Notes under the pieces: generated by a model | The model's database searches: none | The model's input: only the letters and a program-made list of their open reading frames with translations | What the model was told of the DNA's origin: nothing | Assembly (NCBI GenBank): GCA_964017045.1 | Contig: OZ024794.1 | Location: forward strand, 51,051,108 to 51,115,107 | DNA: 64,000 bases | From: Omphiscola glabra | Taxonomy: Eukaryota > Mollusca > Gastropoda > Lymnaeidae | Reading direction: 5' to 3' | In this document: piece by piece, positions 12,496 to 23,983 of the stretch | Position numbering within the stretch: position 1 is the first letter of the stretch | How the letters are laid out: each line of letters begins with the position of its first letter | Translations under genes and position numbers: made by a program

Positions 12496-12674
12496 CAGAC
12501 GTAGCTAAGGGGGTGGGCAAGGGGGACATATATCCCTGGGCGCCAAACCAGTTGCGGGCGCCAAAATGGGATGTTTGGGTATTTTATTGATGAAAATAAA
12601 GGGTTCCATAGTTGAGAGGGGGCTCAAAAATTAATCTTGCCCCCCGTACGACACACATTCCAGCTACGCCTCTG
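12496..12674. mobile_element. MITE, CAGAGGCGTAGC family, copy 1
   Basis: The termini are CAGACGTAGCTAAGGG at the left and CCAGCTACGCCTCTG at the right, which are inverted repeats. The interior has GGGCGCCAAACCAGT, then an AT-rich centre, then AATCTTGCCCCCCG. Copies 2 (16320-16507) and 3 (about 39014-39184, inverted) share the same order. No clear target duplication was found here. Confidence 0.7.
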
Positions 12675-12832
12675 AAACTGAAGGTAACAGCAGTTATCAA
12701 TGAACAAGAATGAAATATCTCAGCTTGCGCTTTTGTTAGATGTTATGTATATAAATTATTAGTTGAAAAATCATATTAGAAGACTCTGCCGTTTTCGGTG
12801 GGATGATTATATTATGTGAAAACATCGTGACA

Positions 12833-13057
12833 GCTACGATAGAGGGTCAGTGCTACGATAGAGGGGTCAGTGCTACGATAGAGGGGGTCGATGCTACGAT
12901 AGAGGGGTCGGTGCTACGATAGGGGGGTCGGTGCTACGATAGGGGGTCGATGCTACGATAGAAAGGTCGATGCTACGACAGAGGGGTCGGTGCTACGATA
13001 GGGGGGTCGATGCTACGATAGAGGGGTCGGTGCTAGATAGGGGGGTCGGTGCTACGC
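12833..13057 (+). repeat. About 20-bp minisatellite, 11 copies
   Basis: The units are GCTACGATAGAGGGGTCGGT with a variable G run (19-21 bp) and scattered changes. Confidence 0.95.
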
Positions 13058-13288
13058 TTTAAGTGCAAGGTTTTATTTTTGTCTACATTCAGGTATATGG
13101 TTTTTATAATCCATTTTATAACGTAATTCTTCTTCTACTTTTTGAAAAAAACTTAATAACTGACCAACTTACTAGGCCCTAGTAACTAGGGCGTGATATG
13201 AGCTGTTGAATGTTCAGTAGATGGAAGAGTTTTTTTTGTGTGGTTGTTTTATGGAATATTTGCTTGGTGACGTTAATTTGTTCTGTAA

Positions 13289-14490
13289 CTCAGACTTCCT
13301 ATAGTTATAAAGGCCGATCTCAGACTTCCTATAGCTATAAGACCAATCTCAGACTTCCTATAGCTATAAGGCCGATCTCAGACTGCCTATAGCTATAAGG
13401 CCAATCTCAGACTTCCTATACCTATAAGGCCGATCTCAGACTTCCTATAGCTATAAGGCCAATCTCAGACTTCCTATAGCTATAAGGCCAATCTCAGACT
13501 TCCTATAGCTATAAGGCCGATCTCAGATTTCCTATAGCTATAAGGCCAATCTCAGACTTCCTATAGATATAAGGCCAATCTCAGACTTCCTATAGATATA
13601 AGGCCAATCTCAGACTTCCTATAGCTATAAGGCCAATCTCAGACTTCCTATAGCTATAAGGCCGATCTCAGATTTCCTATAGCTATAAGGCCGATCTCAG
13701 ATTTCCTATAGTTAGAAGGCTGATCTCAGACTTCCTATAGTTAGAACGCCGATCTCAGATTTCCTATAGTTAGAACGCCGATCTCAGACTTCCTATAGTA
13801 AGAAGGCCAATCTCAGATTTCCTATAGTTGGAACGCCGATCTCAGACTTCCTATAGCTATAAGGCCGATAGCAGACTTCCTATAGCTATAAGGCCGATCT
13901 CAGACTTCCTGTTAGAACGCCGATCTCAGACTTCCTATAGTTAGAAGGCTGATCTCAGACTTCCTATAGTTAGAACGCCGATCTCAGACTTCCTATAGCT
14001 ATAAGGCCGATCTCAGACTTCCTATAGTTAGAAGGCTGATCTCAGACTTCCTATAGTTGGAAGGCCGACCTCAGACTTCCTTTAGCTATAACGCCGATCT
14101 CAGACTTCCTATAGTAAGAAGGCCGATCTCAGACTTCCTATAGTAAGAATTCCGATCTCAGACTTCCTATAGTTAGAAGGCCGATCTCAGACTTCCTATA
14201 GTTAGAACGCCGATCTCAGACTTCCTATAGCTATAAGGCCGATCTCAGACTTCCTATAGTAAGAAGGCCGATCTCAGACTTCCTATAGTAAGAAGGCCGA
14301 TCTCAGACTTCCTATAGTAAGAAGGCCGATCTCAGACTTCCTATAGTAAGAAGGCCGATCTCAGACTTCCTATAGTAAGAAGGCCGATCTCAGACTTCCT
14401 ATAGTTAGAACGCCGATCTCAGACTTCCTATAGCTATAAGGCCGATCTCAGACTTCCTATAGTAAGAAGGCCGATCTCAGACTTCTTGTA
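13289..14490 (+). repeat. 29-bp minisatellite, about 41 copies
   Basis: Each unit starts CTCAGACTTCCTATAG and ends AAGGCCGAT. Two subtypes exist: CTATAGCTATAAGG, which contains the palindrome TATAGCTATA and dominates the first third, and TATAGTTAGAA/TATAGTAAGAA, which dominate the rest. There are no spacers, so this is not a CRISPR array. Confidence 0.97.
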
Positions 14491-15837
14491 GACTATTTTG
14501 GTAATGTTAACCACGGCTTGCACTGTTGAATAAGTCCAGGTTCAGAGAACAAATGTAACCATGTCAAAGGTTGTCTTTTATTAAAGGTTTATGAGTTTGT
14601 TAAGTGATGGTATCAAAAAGTAGCTGAGCGCCCCATCAGTTCGCAGTATCTGTCCTTTGAAATGTGAGAAGCCTTGTAATGTTTTGCCTCTTTGAAATGG
14701 TACCAACCCCCAACACCCCCCCCCCCCCCCCCAACCCTTGAGTATCGTGATCAATAAATATGAAGTGAAAAGGTCAAAGTGATATCTCTACGCGTCATAA
14801 TTAATTGCGCAGCATCACGGTCATGTTTGTGTCCGTGCCTGGACTGTAACGGATAAAAAATCAGTGCACCACCGCTTGCGTTTTCACCCCGATAGAGGAC
14901 GGGACTGCGACTCGCGCAGACACAACAGACCACGTGTGAATGAAGACGGCATGTGAAGAAGGAGACACTCGCGAAACAAGGGAGGGACGGGCACATCCTA
15001 TAAAAACGCCACTGGCCACACATGACGGTACTCACGCTAATAAAAACAACAACATCGCAAGTCTTCGAGTTCTTTCTCTCTGCTTGATCCTTTTTTTTTT
15101 TTAACCTTCCCTTTTCAGATTTTCTCGGTCTGTTCCCACCCCTCCCACACATTACTGTGTATCCACCACCCTCCACACACACTACTGTATCTTACCCTCA
15201 CCCCCCACACCCCTCCTACATCTCGTACGGCATCTACCTAGTCCCTACGCTGTGAGTGGTTTTCTATGGTAATTTACGACTGGGCGTCGTGGAGACGTTG
15301 TGGAATTGTGGGGGGGGGGGGTGGGGGGTGGGGGGGGGGAGTACGGCATCTCTCTATGAATGCGACACAAGGTTTTTGTTATAGGAATTCAAGAAGCTTC
15401 AGTTGCTCTGGTCGGAGCAGAAACAAGGAGCGACAAATCAGCTTAAAAGAATGAAGCGTTTGTGAGATGCTGATGACGCTATCAGTAGGGACAGCAGTAG
15501 ACAGATTGTCATAGATTGTCATAAATTGTCGCTATTAGCCAAACCCTGTGAAATCTTAGTTAACTGAGCTGAATTATTATATTAAACTCGGGAACTCTAA
15601 TAAACAGGTTCTCAATCGTTTTCAATTCACGACCACATTCATATAGAAGTAAAGCGGTCTCACAACGCTATATTGGGGGGAAAAAAGTTTTTTTTTAAAT
15701 AAGCTAAATTCTCGGAAAGAAGAATTTTTTTTTCAATATAATATGATTAGCAACATATTTAATTTCATGCATGAAATGGCAACTCAAACTTGAATACACC
15801 AATTATAGAAAAGAAAGAAACCCATTTAAAAATTACA
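14491..15837. other. Unassigned sequence with C and G tracts
   Basis: It holds a 17-base C run (14716-14732) and a G-rich stretch (15309-15341). The 143-codon minus ORF at 14751-15182 has no recognisable domain and runs through low-complexity sequence. I do not call it a gene. Confidence 0.5.
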
Positions 15838-16198
15838 ACATCTCCTACATCTCCAACATCTCCTACATCGCCTACATCTCCTACACATCCTACATCTTCT
15901 ACATCTCCAACATCACCTGCATCTCCAACGTCTCCTACATCTCCAACATCTCATTCATCTCAATCATCTCCTACATCTCCTCCATCCCCTACATCTCCAA
16001 CATCTCATTCATCTCCAACATCTCCTACATTTCCTCCATCCCCTACATCTCCTACATCTCCAACATCTCCTGCATCTCCTACATCTCCAACATATCCTTC
16101 ATCTCCTACATCTCCAACATCTCCAACATCTCCAACATCTCCTACATCTCCAACATCTCCAAAATCTCCAACATCTCCAAAATCTCCTACATCTCCTA
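15838..16198 (+). repeat. 9-bp minisatellite, 40 copies (Thr-Ser-Pro in one frame)
   Basis: The units are ACATCTCCT or ACATCTCCA. Being nine bases, they keep frames open: one plus frame reads a TSP tripeptide repeat, another YIS/NIS. The 153-codon ORF at 15790-16251 consists almost only of TSP repeats with short non-conserved ends, so a protein is not supported. Confidence 0.93.
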
Positions 16199-16288
16199 GT
16201 CTCTTGTTTCAACCGGCGACCCGAAGTAAATCCTTTTACATCCCCATTTGAGGTAGCCTCCCATGGGCTGGAAACCTGTGCTCTGCTA

Positions 16289-16319
16289 CAGTGGTTCCTA
16301 ACCCGAGGGCACAGGTATG
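16289..16319 (+). mobile_element. Left end of a hAT-like element, interrupted
   Basis: CAGTGGTTCCTAACCCGAGG resembles the left inverted repeat of hAT elements. It is cut after about 31 bases by the MITE that starts at 16320. No right end was found, so this is a tentative fragment. Confidence 0.35.
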
Positions 16320-16507
16320 CAGAGGCGTTGCTAAGGGAGGGGGGAAGGGGCAGATGTCCTTGGGCGCCAGACTAGTTAAGGGCGCCATAACGTGCTTTTA
16401 TATTATTTAATTGATCAAAATAATGGGTTTGAGAGTTGAAAAAATAAAGGAAGGCTCTTTAAAATGAATCTTGTCCACGGGCGCGAAACACTCTAGTTAC
16501 GCCTCGC
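16320..16507. mobile_element. MITE, CAGAGGCGTAGC family, copy 2
   Basis: The left end is CAGAGGCGTTGCTAAGGG and the right end is CTAGTTACGCCTCG, inverted relative to each other. The interior order (GGGCGCCAGACTAGT, AT-rich core, GAATCTTGTCC) matches the copies at 12496 and 39014. Confidence 0.7.
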
Positions 16508-16519
16508 ATGAGTTGTCAG

Positions 16520-16745
16520 ATCGCTTCATTGCACCAATGTTATCCGCCTACGGGACTCCATCTCCGGGTTTGAAGTCAAAGTTTCCTTCTCTTAGATGAG
16601 TTGCCGTCCAAGGTTAACGTTAGAGTACCACCTCCCCCCCCCCCACGCGGGTGCTGGTGATGTTTTTGCTTGACTGGGCTTTGGTGGGGATTGAACTCAT
16701 TGACCATCAACTTGGGGTTTGCTTAGTTTAGACCACCCAGCACTC
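16520..16745 (-). mobile_element. SINE-like element with tRNA-type B box
   Basis: On the minus strand, GTGGTCTAAACTAAGC is followed about 25 bases later by AGTTCAATCCC (16686-16696 on the plus strand), which resembles a pol III B box. A GC-rich body follows with a G/C run and CTCATCTAAGAGAAGGAAAC. This order suggests a tRNA-derived SINE. A poly(A) or tail repeat was not recognised. Confidence 0.4.
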
Positions 16746-17589
16746 AACAATTAAACAACCCAAAAAAAAAAAAACCACCACTCATTTATAATTTAATTCA
16801 GTTTATATATTTCTCATGAGGAAAACTTCCCATTTTCCCCGAGATAAGCGAAACCCCCGTCAAAAGGGAACCCCCCCCCCACCCACCTCAAGATATCAGC
16901 AGTCTTTAATAGTTATAATGACAAAGTGTCACGGCTCTGATCTAAACATTTTTGTTGTGTGTTACTGTTTGTGATTGTATTTTTAAAAAATAAATAAATT
17001 TGTGAATGATTTTTCTTTCCTCCTCGTTATTCCCTCCCTCCCTCCCCCCTCTTTCCCCTCTCCCCCCTCCTCTCTCTCTCTCTCTTTCTATATCGATCAT
17101 TCTCTTCTCAAACTTCCTATGTTTTTAAAAAGATATTTGTTATTCCACAAGGAAAGACAGGGCCTTCACGAGTGGCGTATATCTTGCAAGAAACAATGAG
17201 TGAAATCTTTTCAAGCTTTTTTCCTTTCTCCCCTTGGCGTTTTCGTCTTGTTTTCTGTAACCCCCATCCCTCTTTCCCCCCTTATCCCTTTGCTAACGTC
17301 AAACTTTCAAAGAATAAATTAGATTAACGAAACGCGCTTGTGCCCACTTACCCCCAAACCGACTTCCAACCACAACTTCTAGTGATCCGTTTGCCCTCAC
17401 ATTCTACCAATCCACTCTACAATACACGTTGTGTTTGCAAGATCTATAGAATTATTTGTCTGTCGTACATTCTTCTGTATTCCCTTTCTCTCCGTGTGCC
17501 GTACTGCTCAAGGATATTCTCATTTTTTATCTAAACATTATCTCTTCTTTCATTCCCCTTTTCTTTCTACAATTGACGGTGATGTCACA
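16746..17589. other. Unassigned sequence with polypyrimidine tract
   Basis: A C/T-rich stretch (17030-17090) is flanked by AT-rich sequence. There is no supported gene. Confidence 0.5.
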
Positions 17590-17738
17590 ATTCTATTAAT
17601 CTACCGTCCCATCACAGTTCAATTAATCTACAATCCCATCATAGTTCTATTAATCTACCATCCCATCATAATTATATTAATCTACAATACCATCATAGTT
17701 CTTTTAATCTACCATCCCATCATATACCATCCAAAATT
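17590..17738 (+). repeat. 27-bp minisatellite, 5-6 copies
   Basis: The units contain ATTAATCTACCATCCCATCA with changes at a few positions (CCG, CAA, ATAATTATA). Confidence 0.92.
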
Positions 17739-18740
17739 GTTGCACAATCAGTAATCCCATTGTCACGCATTATTTTATTTCTAAAATCCTTGCTTCCAGT
17801 GCATGACTTTCCATTTTTCCTATCACTGTTATATACACTTCTGTCCTTTACCACTAGACTGTGGGGTTGGACCAGTGCATTAAACGCTCTTTTCGGATTT
17901 GGAGTTGTATAGAATTTCCTAAATCTCTTGTAAAAAAAAAAAAGTTTTTCAGTCTTCGGGGTGGGGTGGAAAAAAGGGAGTGAAGGGAGTATACAATTGT
18001 GACGCCCTTATTTCGTTTGTTTTCACACCAGAGCCGAATTCGAAAGCGTGAAGCCTTTGTCATGCATTTCTTTCTTCTCACCTTCTTCCTCTTCGCATCC
18101 CCGTCAAGATTTATGACCGCAGTCAGCACCTCCACCCTCCCACCGACATCTGCCCGATGTCAGTTTCCCTGCTGATGATATTCCCACTGATGTCAATGCC
18201 ATTACAATCCCTCGACCCCCCCCAACCCCCGACTCCAATGCACGAGGACACGCCCTAGAATTCTCCTGTACCCGACACTAGACCCTAATCTCTGCGGCAC
18301 GTTTCGTATTTCGTTTTACTCCCGAATGTCCAGTCGGCATCACGCGCCCAGATCTGACCGTCTGACATCTCGTCTGCTCCTTGCTTTCTAGCAAATGACT
18401 GCTCTCGTCCAGTTCTTTTAAAAAAATACCAAAAACACTTTTTTCCCACGTTGAATCTTCCAAAGTGATTTTATTGTATATATAAAAAGGTTTACCTTCA
18501 GAAGGATATCAGTTTTTTAGGCCATTATTATTTATTGAAAACGATTAAAAAATTTTAAGGACAGACAGTATAGACAGTAATAGATGTCACATAAGTTTCT
18601 TGCGTTAAGTAATGTCTTAAACTAAAAAGGATTAACTCATTACAAGCGGTTGTATTGTGAAAACGTTCAAGAGAATTCATCACTCTTCCTTGTATACGCA
18701 AACATTTGTGTCTTTTACCCTAAGAAGATAAGGCAACACG
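17739..18740. other. Unassigned sequence
   Basis: There are AT-rich and mixed stretches with short ORFs only (longest 93 codons, minus strand, 17854-18135). Nothing is recognised. Confidence 0.5.
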
Positions 18741-20323
18741 TTATTTTCTTCATACAACCGATCATTTTCTCCATACAACAGATCATTTTCTCCAGACAAA
18801 ACATCAGTTTCTCTAGACAACAGATCAGTTTCTCTAGATAAAACATCAGTTTCTCTAGACAAAACATCAGTTTCTCTAGACAAAACATCATTTTCTCTCG
18901 ACAACAGATCAGTTTCTATAGACAAAACATCAGTTTCTCTAGACAGCAGATCAGTTTCTCTAGACAAAACATCATTTTCTCTAGACAAAACATCAGTTTC
19001 TCTAGACAAAACATCAGTTTCTCTAGACAACAGATCAGTTTCTCTAGATAACACATCATTTTCTCTGGACAAAACATCAGTTTCTCTAGCCAAAACATTA
19101 GTTTCTCTAGACAAAACATCAGTTTCTCTAGACAAAACATCATTTTCTCTCGACAACAGATCAGTTTCTATAGACAAAACATCAGTTTCTATAGACAAAA
19201 TATCATTTTCTCTAGACAAAACATCATTTTCTCTCGACAACAGATCAGTTTCTCTAGACAAAACATCAGTTTCTCTAGACAAAACATCAGTTTCTCTAGA
19301 CAACAGATCAGTTTCTCTAGACAAAACATCATTTTCTCTAGACAAAACATCAGTTTCTCTAGCCAAAACATTAGTTTCTCTAGACAACACATCAGTTTCT
19401 CTAGACAACAGATCATTTTCTCTAGACAAAACATCAGTTCTCTAGACAAAACTTCATTTTCTCTAGACAAAACATCAGTTTCTCTAGACAACAGATCAGT
19501 TTTTCTAGACAAAACATCATTTTCTCTAGACAAAACATCAGTTTCTATAGACAAAACATCATTTTCTCTAGACAAAACATCATTTTCTCTAGACAAAACA
19601 TCAGTTTCTCTAGACAAAATATCATTTTCTCCAGACAAAACATCAGTTTCTCTAGACAAAACATCAGTTTCTCTAGACAAAACATCAGTTTCTCTAGACA
19701 AAACATCAGTTTCTCTAGACAACAGATCAGTTTCTCTAGACAACAGATCATTTTCTCTAGACAAAACATCAGTTTCTCTAGCCAAAACATTAGTTTCTCT
19801 AGACAACACATCAGTTTCTCTAGACAACAGATCATTTTCTCTAGACAAAACATCAGTTCTCTAGACAAAACTTCATTTTCTCTAGACAAAACATCAGTTT
19901 CTCTAGACAACAGATCAGTTTTTCTAGACAAAACATCATTTTCTCTAGACAAAACATCAGTTTCTATAGACAAAACATCATTTTCTCTAGACAAAACATC
20001 AGTTTCTCTAGACAAAATATCATTTTCTCCAGACAAAACATCAGTTTCTCTAGACAAAACATCAGTTTCTCTAGACAAAACATCAGTTTCTCTAGACAAA
20101 ACATCAGTTTCTCTAGACAACAGATCAGTTTCTCTAGACAACAGATCATTTTCTCTAGACAAAACATCATTTTCTCTAGACAACAGATCATTTTCTCCAG
20201 ACAAAACATCAGCTTCTCTAGACAAAAGATCATTTTATCCAGACAAAACATCAGCTTCTCTAGACAAAACATCATTTTCTCCAGACAAAACATCAGTTTC
20301 TCTAGACAAAAGATCATTTTTTC
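18741..20323. repeat. 21-bp minisatellite, about 75 copies, stop-free on the minus strand
   Basis: The units contain ACAAAACATCAGTTTCTCTA with subtypes (ACAACAGATCA, TCATTTTCT, TCTATAGAC, TCTCCAGAC). Twenty-one bases equal seven codons, so two minus frames stay open for 200 codons or more: one reads LSRETDV repeats, the other MFCLEKL repeats with Leu spaced as in a heptad. A single 20-bp unit (ATCAGTTCTCTAG) occurs at both about 19432 and 19851. The segment starting near 19330 is repeated almost identically 419 bp downstream, which records a duplication of about 20 units. No start context or flanking coding sequence supports a gene. Confidence 0.97.
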
Positions 20324-20534
20324 CAAAACAAAAAGTAAAGGAATATAGGAAACGCAAAAAAAAAAAAAAAAAAAAATAAAACAAAGAAAAGCCTAGTCTC
20401 TATGTAACAATGTCACTAACTGTAACATAGCTGAATGTTCTTGTACATTCAGTATGTTATCTAATACTTTATTAATGTATATATGCAGCTACCACTCACA
20501 CTGTCATCCTTAATTTTGCTGCAGTCCCATTTTA
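20324..20534. other. Unassigned AT-rich sequence with poly(A)
   Basis: A run of about 20 A lies at 20357-20377, followed by AT-rich DNA. Nothing else was seen. Confidence 0.5.
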
Positions 20535-21035
20535 TCTCAAGAATTTAAATGTCTCATTAGGAAATGGCGTCAGCGGGCCGTCGAGTTCGCGCTCCTTATG
20601 CCCTCCCTGGCGCCCACCCACACCTGCCAGGCGCCGGGCTTCCCCGACGTCGGGCCGTGCGGGGGAACGCCAGAGACCTCCCCGGGTGTGAAACGTCCCC
20701 ACCAGCAACCGCTCGATCGGGTTTGCCGGCGGGGACCCTCCCCGCCCGGAGACATCTGGTCGACCGAAGACGCTGCGTTTAAAGCGTCCGCAGTCCACTT
20801 TCCTAGGGGCCGGGACGGTAAATTAACGTCCTAATATCTCCCCCCACGCGTCCCGGGGAAGCATCGGACGCCCTCTAAGAGGGATTCTACAGTGGGTTTC
20901 CACCTCGCAACTAATTCGCGAAGTAGCTGGGATGAAACGGTTGCCTAGGAGCAGCTTTCTCAGGGCTGCATATTTAGAATCATCGGCCAGAGGCTCCACC
21001 ACAGCCTCTCACCTCATATCTCAAGATTTAAACAG
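20535..21035. other. GC-rich island of unknown nature flanked by near-direct repeats
   Basis: About 450 bp is strikingly GC-rich against AT-rich flanks. The left flank carries ATCTCAAGAATTTAAA (20534-20549) and the right ATCTCAAGATTTAAA (about 21018-21032), a near-direct repeat that could mark insertion. Four overlapping ORFs of 60-88 codons exist, none recognised. Local stems are visible (GACGCT...AAGCGTC near 20770). It could be an exon or promoter CpG island, a non-coding RNA gene, or a mobile element. I did not recognise rRNA or tRNA. Confidence 0.5.
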
Positions 21036-21382
21036 GTCCGATTATATACATCACACAGTTCTTTGTTATCCAAATAATTGGTACAAATATGGTCCTTGAA
21101 ATGGTTACATCCATGTAACTGATAAAGTTACTGCAATATAAGAAATATGACACACTTAAATATTATTTTATCCATGAATTAACATTACATTGAAATATGG
21201 CGTCCTATCCCTCTTTGACCAAAAACCGTGCCTGCCCACTTACTCACAAAATCATGACTTCTTCATTCGCAACAAAAATTAGTTCTGCTTATTCTCATCA
21301 TATGATTTATTACTACGCCACCGTGAATAGAAAAAAATAATACTGTCATGTGACTGAGTACGGTTAACTTGTTATGTTACCC
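21036..21382. other. Unassigned AT-rich sequence
   Basis: No gene or repeat was recognised. Confidence 0.5.
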
Positions 21383-21837
21383 TAACGCTACCAGATAACG
21401 CTACCAGATAACGCTACCAGATAACCCTACCAGATAACGCTACCAGATAACCCTACCAGATAACGCTACCAGATAACGCTACCATATAACGCTACCAGAT
21501 AACGCTACCAGATAACCCTACCAGATAACCCTACCAGATAACCCTACCAGATAACGCTACCAGATAACGCTACCAGATAACGCTACCAGATAACCCTACC
21601 AGATAACGCTACCAGATAACGCTACCATATAACGCTACCAGATAACGCTACCAGATAACTCTACCAGATAACCCTACCAGATAACGCTACCAGATAACGC
21701 TACCAGATAACCCTACCAGATAACGCTACCAGATAACGCTACCAGATAACGCTACCAGATAACGCTACCAGATAACCCTACCAGATAACGCTACCAGATA
21801 ACGCTACCAGATAACGCTACCAGATAACGCTGATCTT
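21383..21837 (+). repeat. 13-bp minisatellite, 35 copies
   Basis: The units are TAACGCTACCAGA with a TAACCC variant and rare CCATA. The 455-bp length equals 35 exact periods. The CCCTA content is only superficially telomere-like. Confidence 0.96.
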
Positions 21838-21948
21838 ACTAACTACAACTCCAGATAACGGCGTTAACGAGATTCTTACAAAAAATCGCAAAATACTTTT
21901 CTTTTGATTAACGGAAATAAGGGTACAATAAATCTGTCAAATGATTGC

Positions 21949-22202
21949 TTGGGGGGGGGGCGGGGGGGGGCGGGGGGGCATTAAAATGTTCATATAGTTC
22001 AGAGGCTTTGGTGGGGGCGGGGGGCATTAAAATGTTCATATAGTTCAGAGGCTTTGGTGGGGGCGGGGGGCATTAAAATGTTCATATAGTTCAGAGGCTT
22101 TGGTGGGGGGGCGGGGGGCATTAAAATGTTCATATAGTTCAGAGGCTTTGGTGGGGGGCGGGGGGCATTAAAATGTTCATATAGTTCAGAGGCTTTGGTG
22201 GG
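21949..22202. repeat. 46-48-bp minisatellite, 5 copies, separated by G runs
   Basis: Copies start at 21979, 22025, 22071, 22119 and 22166 with CATTAAAATGTTCATATAGT and end in GGCTTTGGTGGGGG. The length differences lie in the G run. A separate array at 32943 has the same plan: unique sequence, CTTTGGTGGGG, then CATT. Confidence 0.95.
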
Positions 22203-23754
22203 TAGCACTAATTGGGCGTTACTTAAATTCATATTTTGTCAAGTAACTTTAGTAGATGGTAAGTTAACGTGTTACGTCCGCTATTGTTTGGTGGGCTATA
22301 GTAAGTGGTAAAATAATGACTTGTGAAATAATAGTACGCAGATAGGGTATAACGAGATCATAGGACACGGGTTTAAAGATTTCCATTTTGAAGAGGCATC
22401 AACGTGTCCAACCGTGCGGTTCACGCAGCAGCAACAAACCTGCTTGCAGGCAATTGACGGAGGGGGGGGGGGGGGAGTTTTACGTCCAGCAATAACTCGA
22501 CAGCAGCACAATCATGGGGACGTTACAAAATAGAACCGAATGCGTAAACGACAAGGGAGGTGGTGGTGGTGGTGGGGCGAGGATGCTAACCATGACACAT
22601 TCATTTTCAGCTGCGACTCTTGAAGTATTCAAAGGTGGAGCTAGATTTTTCATTTTGTCTGACAGGAAAAACGTAGCGTCGATATTTGTTACATTTGCCA
22701 TGGGCGACTGCTTTAAGATCGCATCGGTTTGTAATAGATGCCAGCGCCAAACGCCATGGTGCGCACGTTTTACTACCAAAGAAGTTTGAAATTAATCGAT
22801 AATAATTTTGTAGATTATAGAATATATTAACTCTTTATATTTGTCTGATAACATCGCTTTCAAAGAAGCAAACTTTAAGTTTGTATGGCTGACAAAGTAT
22901 TCGTTTCATTATGCCTCTTCTATCACCAACCAGTCAAGCTTCTTTTTAAAAAAAAAATATATATAATTACATATAATTTAATTTTCTTGACTTTGTTTGT
23001 GAAGTACATTTTAAAACATGAATAGAAGGAATGCAGCAAATACCGCCTAATATCTAAAACAAGCAGGTGATAACACTATTAAAACGGACGTCTTACGGTA
23101 GTGACATTAAGAAAAAGAGCTAACATGTAATTAGTTAAATTGGTCGATAAAAGTTTTCACATAAGGAAAATTATCGGGGTAATTCCGAAGCATCAAAAGC
23201 AAAAATAACAAGCACAGTCCAGAAATGTAAGCTCGTCACACACTACTCCACGGGGAAAATATTGGAAGGGTTTTTATGGAAACTAGACGCTAGCTGGCGG
23301 TGGGTGAGGTTGGGGGGGGGGGGGGGAAGTCGCTAGAAGGACAATTAATTTATTTTAACAAGTGATTCTGGGTTTAAGAAGACTGGTGGCGAATGTAGCA
23401 CAGACTCCATCTGTTGCAACCCCCCCCCCCCCTTTTTTTTCTAAAAAAAATTAAAACAGGTGCACTAGGTGTGGGGAAACTAAATGATAAAAACACCGGG
23501 GCCATTCTACAGCGGTTGTACATCTCTTTGAAACACGGACATGGAATCGGAATGATTTTAAAAAATGTGTACAAGATTACAATTTGTTGCAAAAGGACTT
23601 CTTAAAGTACTTATATTCTGTATTAATTAAAAGGAAAATTCGGGAAGTTATATTAAACTGCTACACACGGCTGCACTGTTCACGAAGAGAACGCAGTTAA
23701 AACGGAAGTTTATGCCACCATTTTTTGCTACTTGTGATTCATAATTTCTCTACA
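22203..23754. other. Unassigned sequence with homopolymer tracts
   Basis: It contains G runs (22461-22475, 23311-23326), a GGT microsatellite (22558-22577) and C/T runs (23419-23440). Overlapping ORFs on both strands at 22480-22789 (91 and 99 codons) have no recognisable motif. Confidence 0.5.
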
Positions 23755-23983
23755 CCCGGCCTGCACAACTCAAAATGTAGGCGGGCCGTAATACTTTATG
23801 AAAAACTTGTGCGGCCCATAATACTTTATGAAAAAAACGTGTGCGTGCCGAAAGATGATAGGACAGGGGCGAAAGCTAGTATGAAAATAATAATAACAAA
23901 GAATATTTCGTTACTTCGCGGGTCGCCAAGTGGGTGCTGACGGGCCGCATGTGGCCCGCGGGCCGTAAGTTGTGCAGACCTGG
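23755..23983. mobile_element. hAT-type MITE with GC-rich palindromic interior
   Basis: The left terminus CCCGGCCTGCACAAC and the inverted right terminus CCAGGTCTGCACAAC match at 12 of 15 positions. Flanks carry TCTACA on both sides (23749-23754 and 23984-23989), extendable to TCTACAC if the left border shifts by one base. The interior has GGGCCGCATGTGGCCCGCGG, characteristic of many hAT MITEs. Confidence 0.8.

Noticed and set aside
13289..14490. 29-bp direct repeats suggestive of a CRISPR array
   Set aside because: Units are head to tail with no unique spacers, and the rest of the window is eukaryotic in character.
14751..15182. 143-codon minus ORF
   Set aside because: It runs across T runs and CA-rich low-complexity DNA and has no recognisable domain.
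20570..20834. GC-rich ORFs as a coding gene
   Set aside because: Several overlapping short ORFs on both strands without motifs are expected from GC-rich DNA.
21248..21319. Possible fourth 72-nt LRR exon next to an ACTCAC donor-like site
   Set aside because: There is no acceptor 72 bases away, an in-frame stop, and no LRR pattern.
21383..21837. TAACCCTACC units resembling telomeric repeats
   Set aside because: The period is 13 bp with CCAGA inside every unit, which does not match a canonical TTAGGG or TTAGG telomere.
22480..22789. Opposing 91- and 99-codon ORFs as a gene
   Set aside because: They include Gly/Pro runs from a GGT microsatellite and show no domain or splice evidence.
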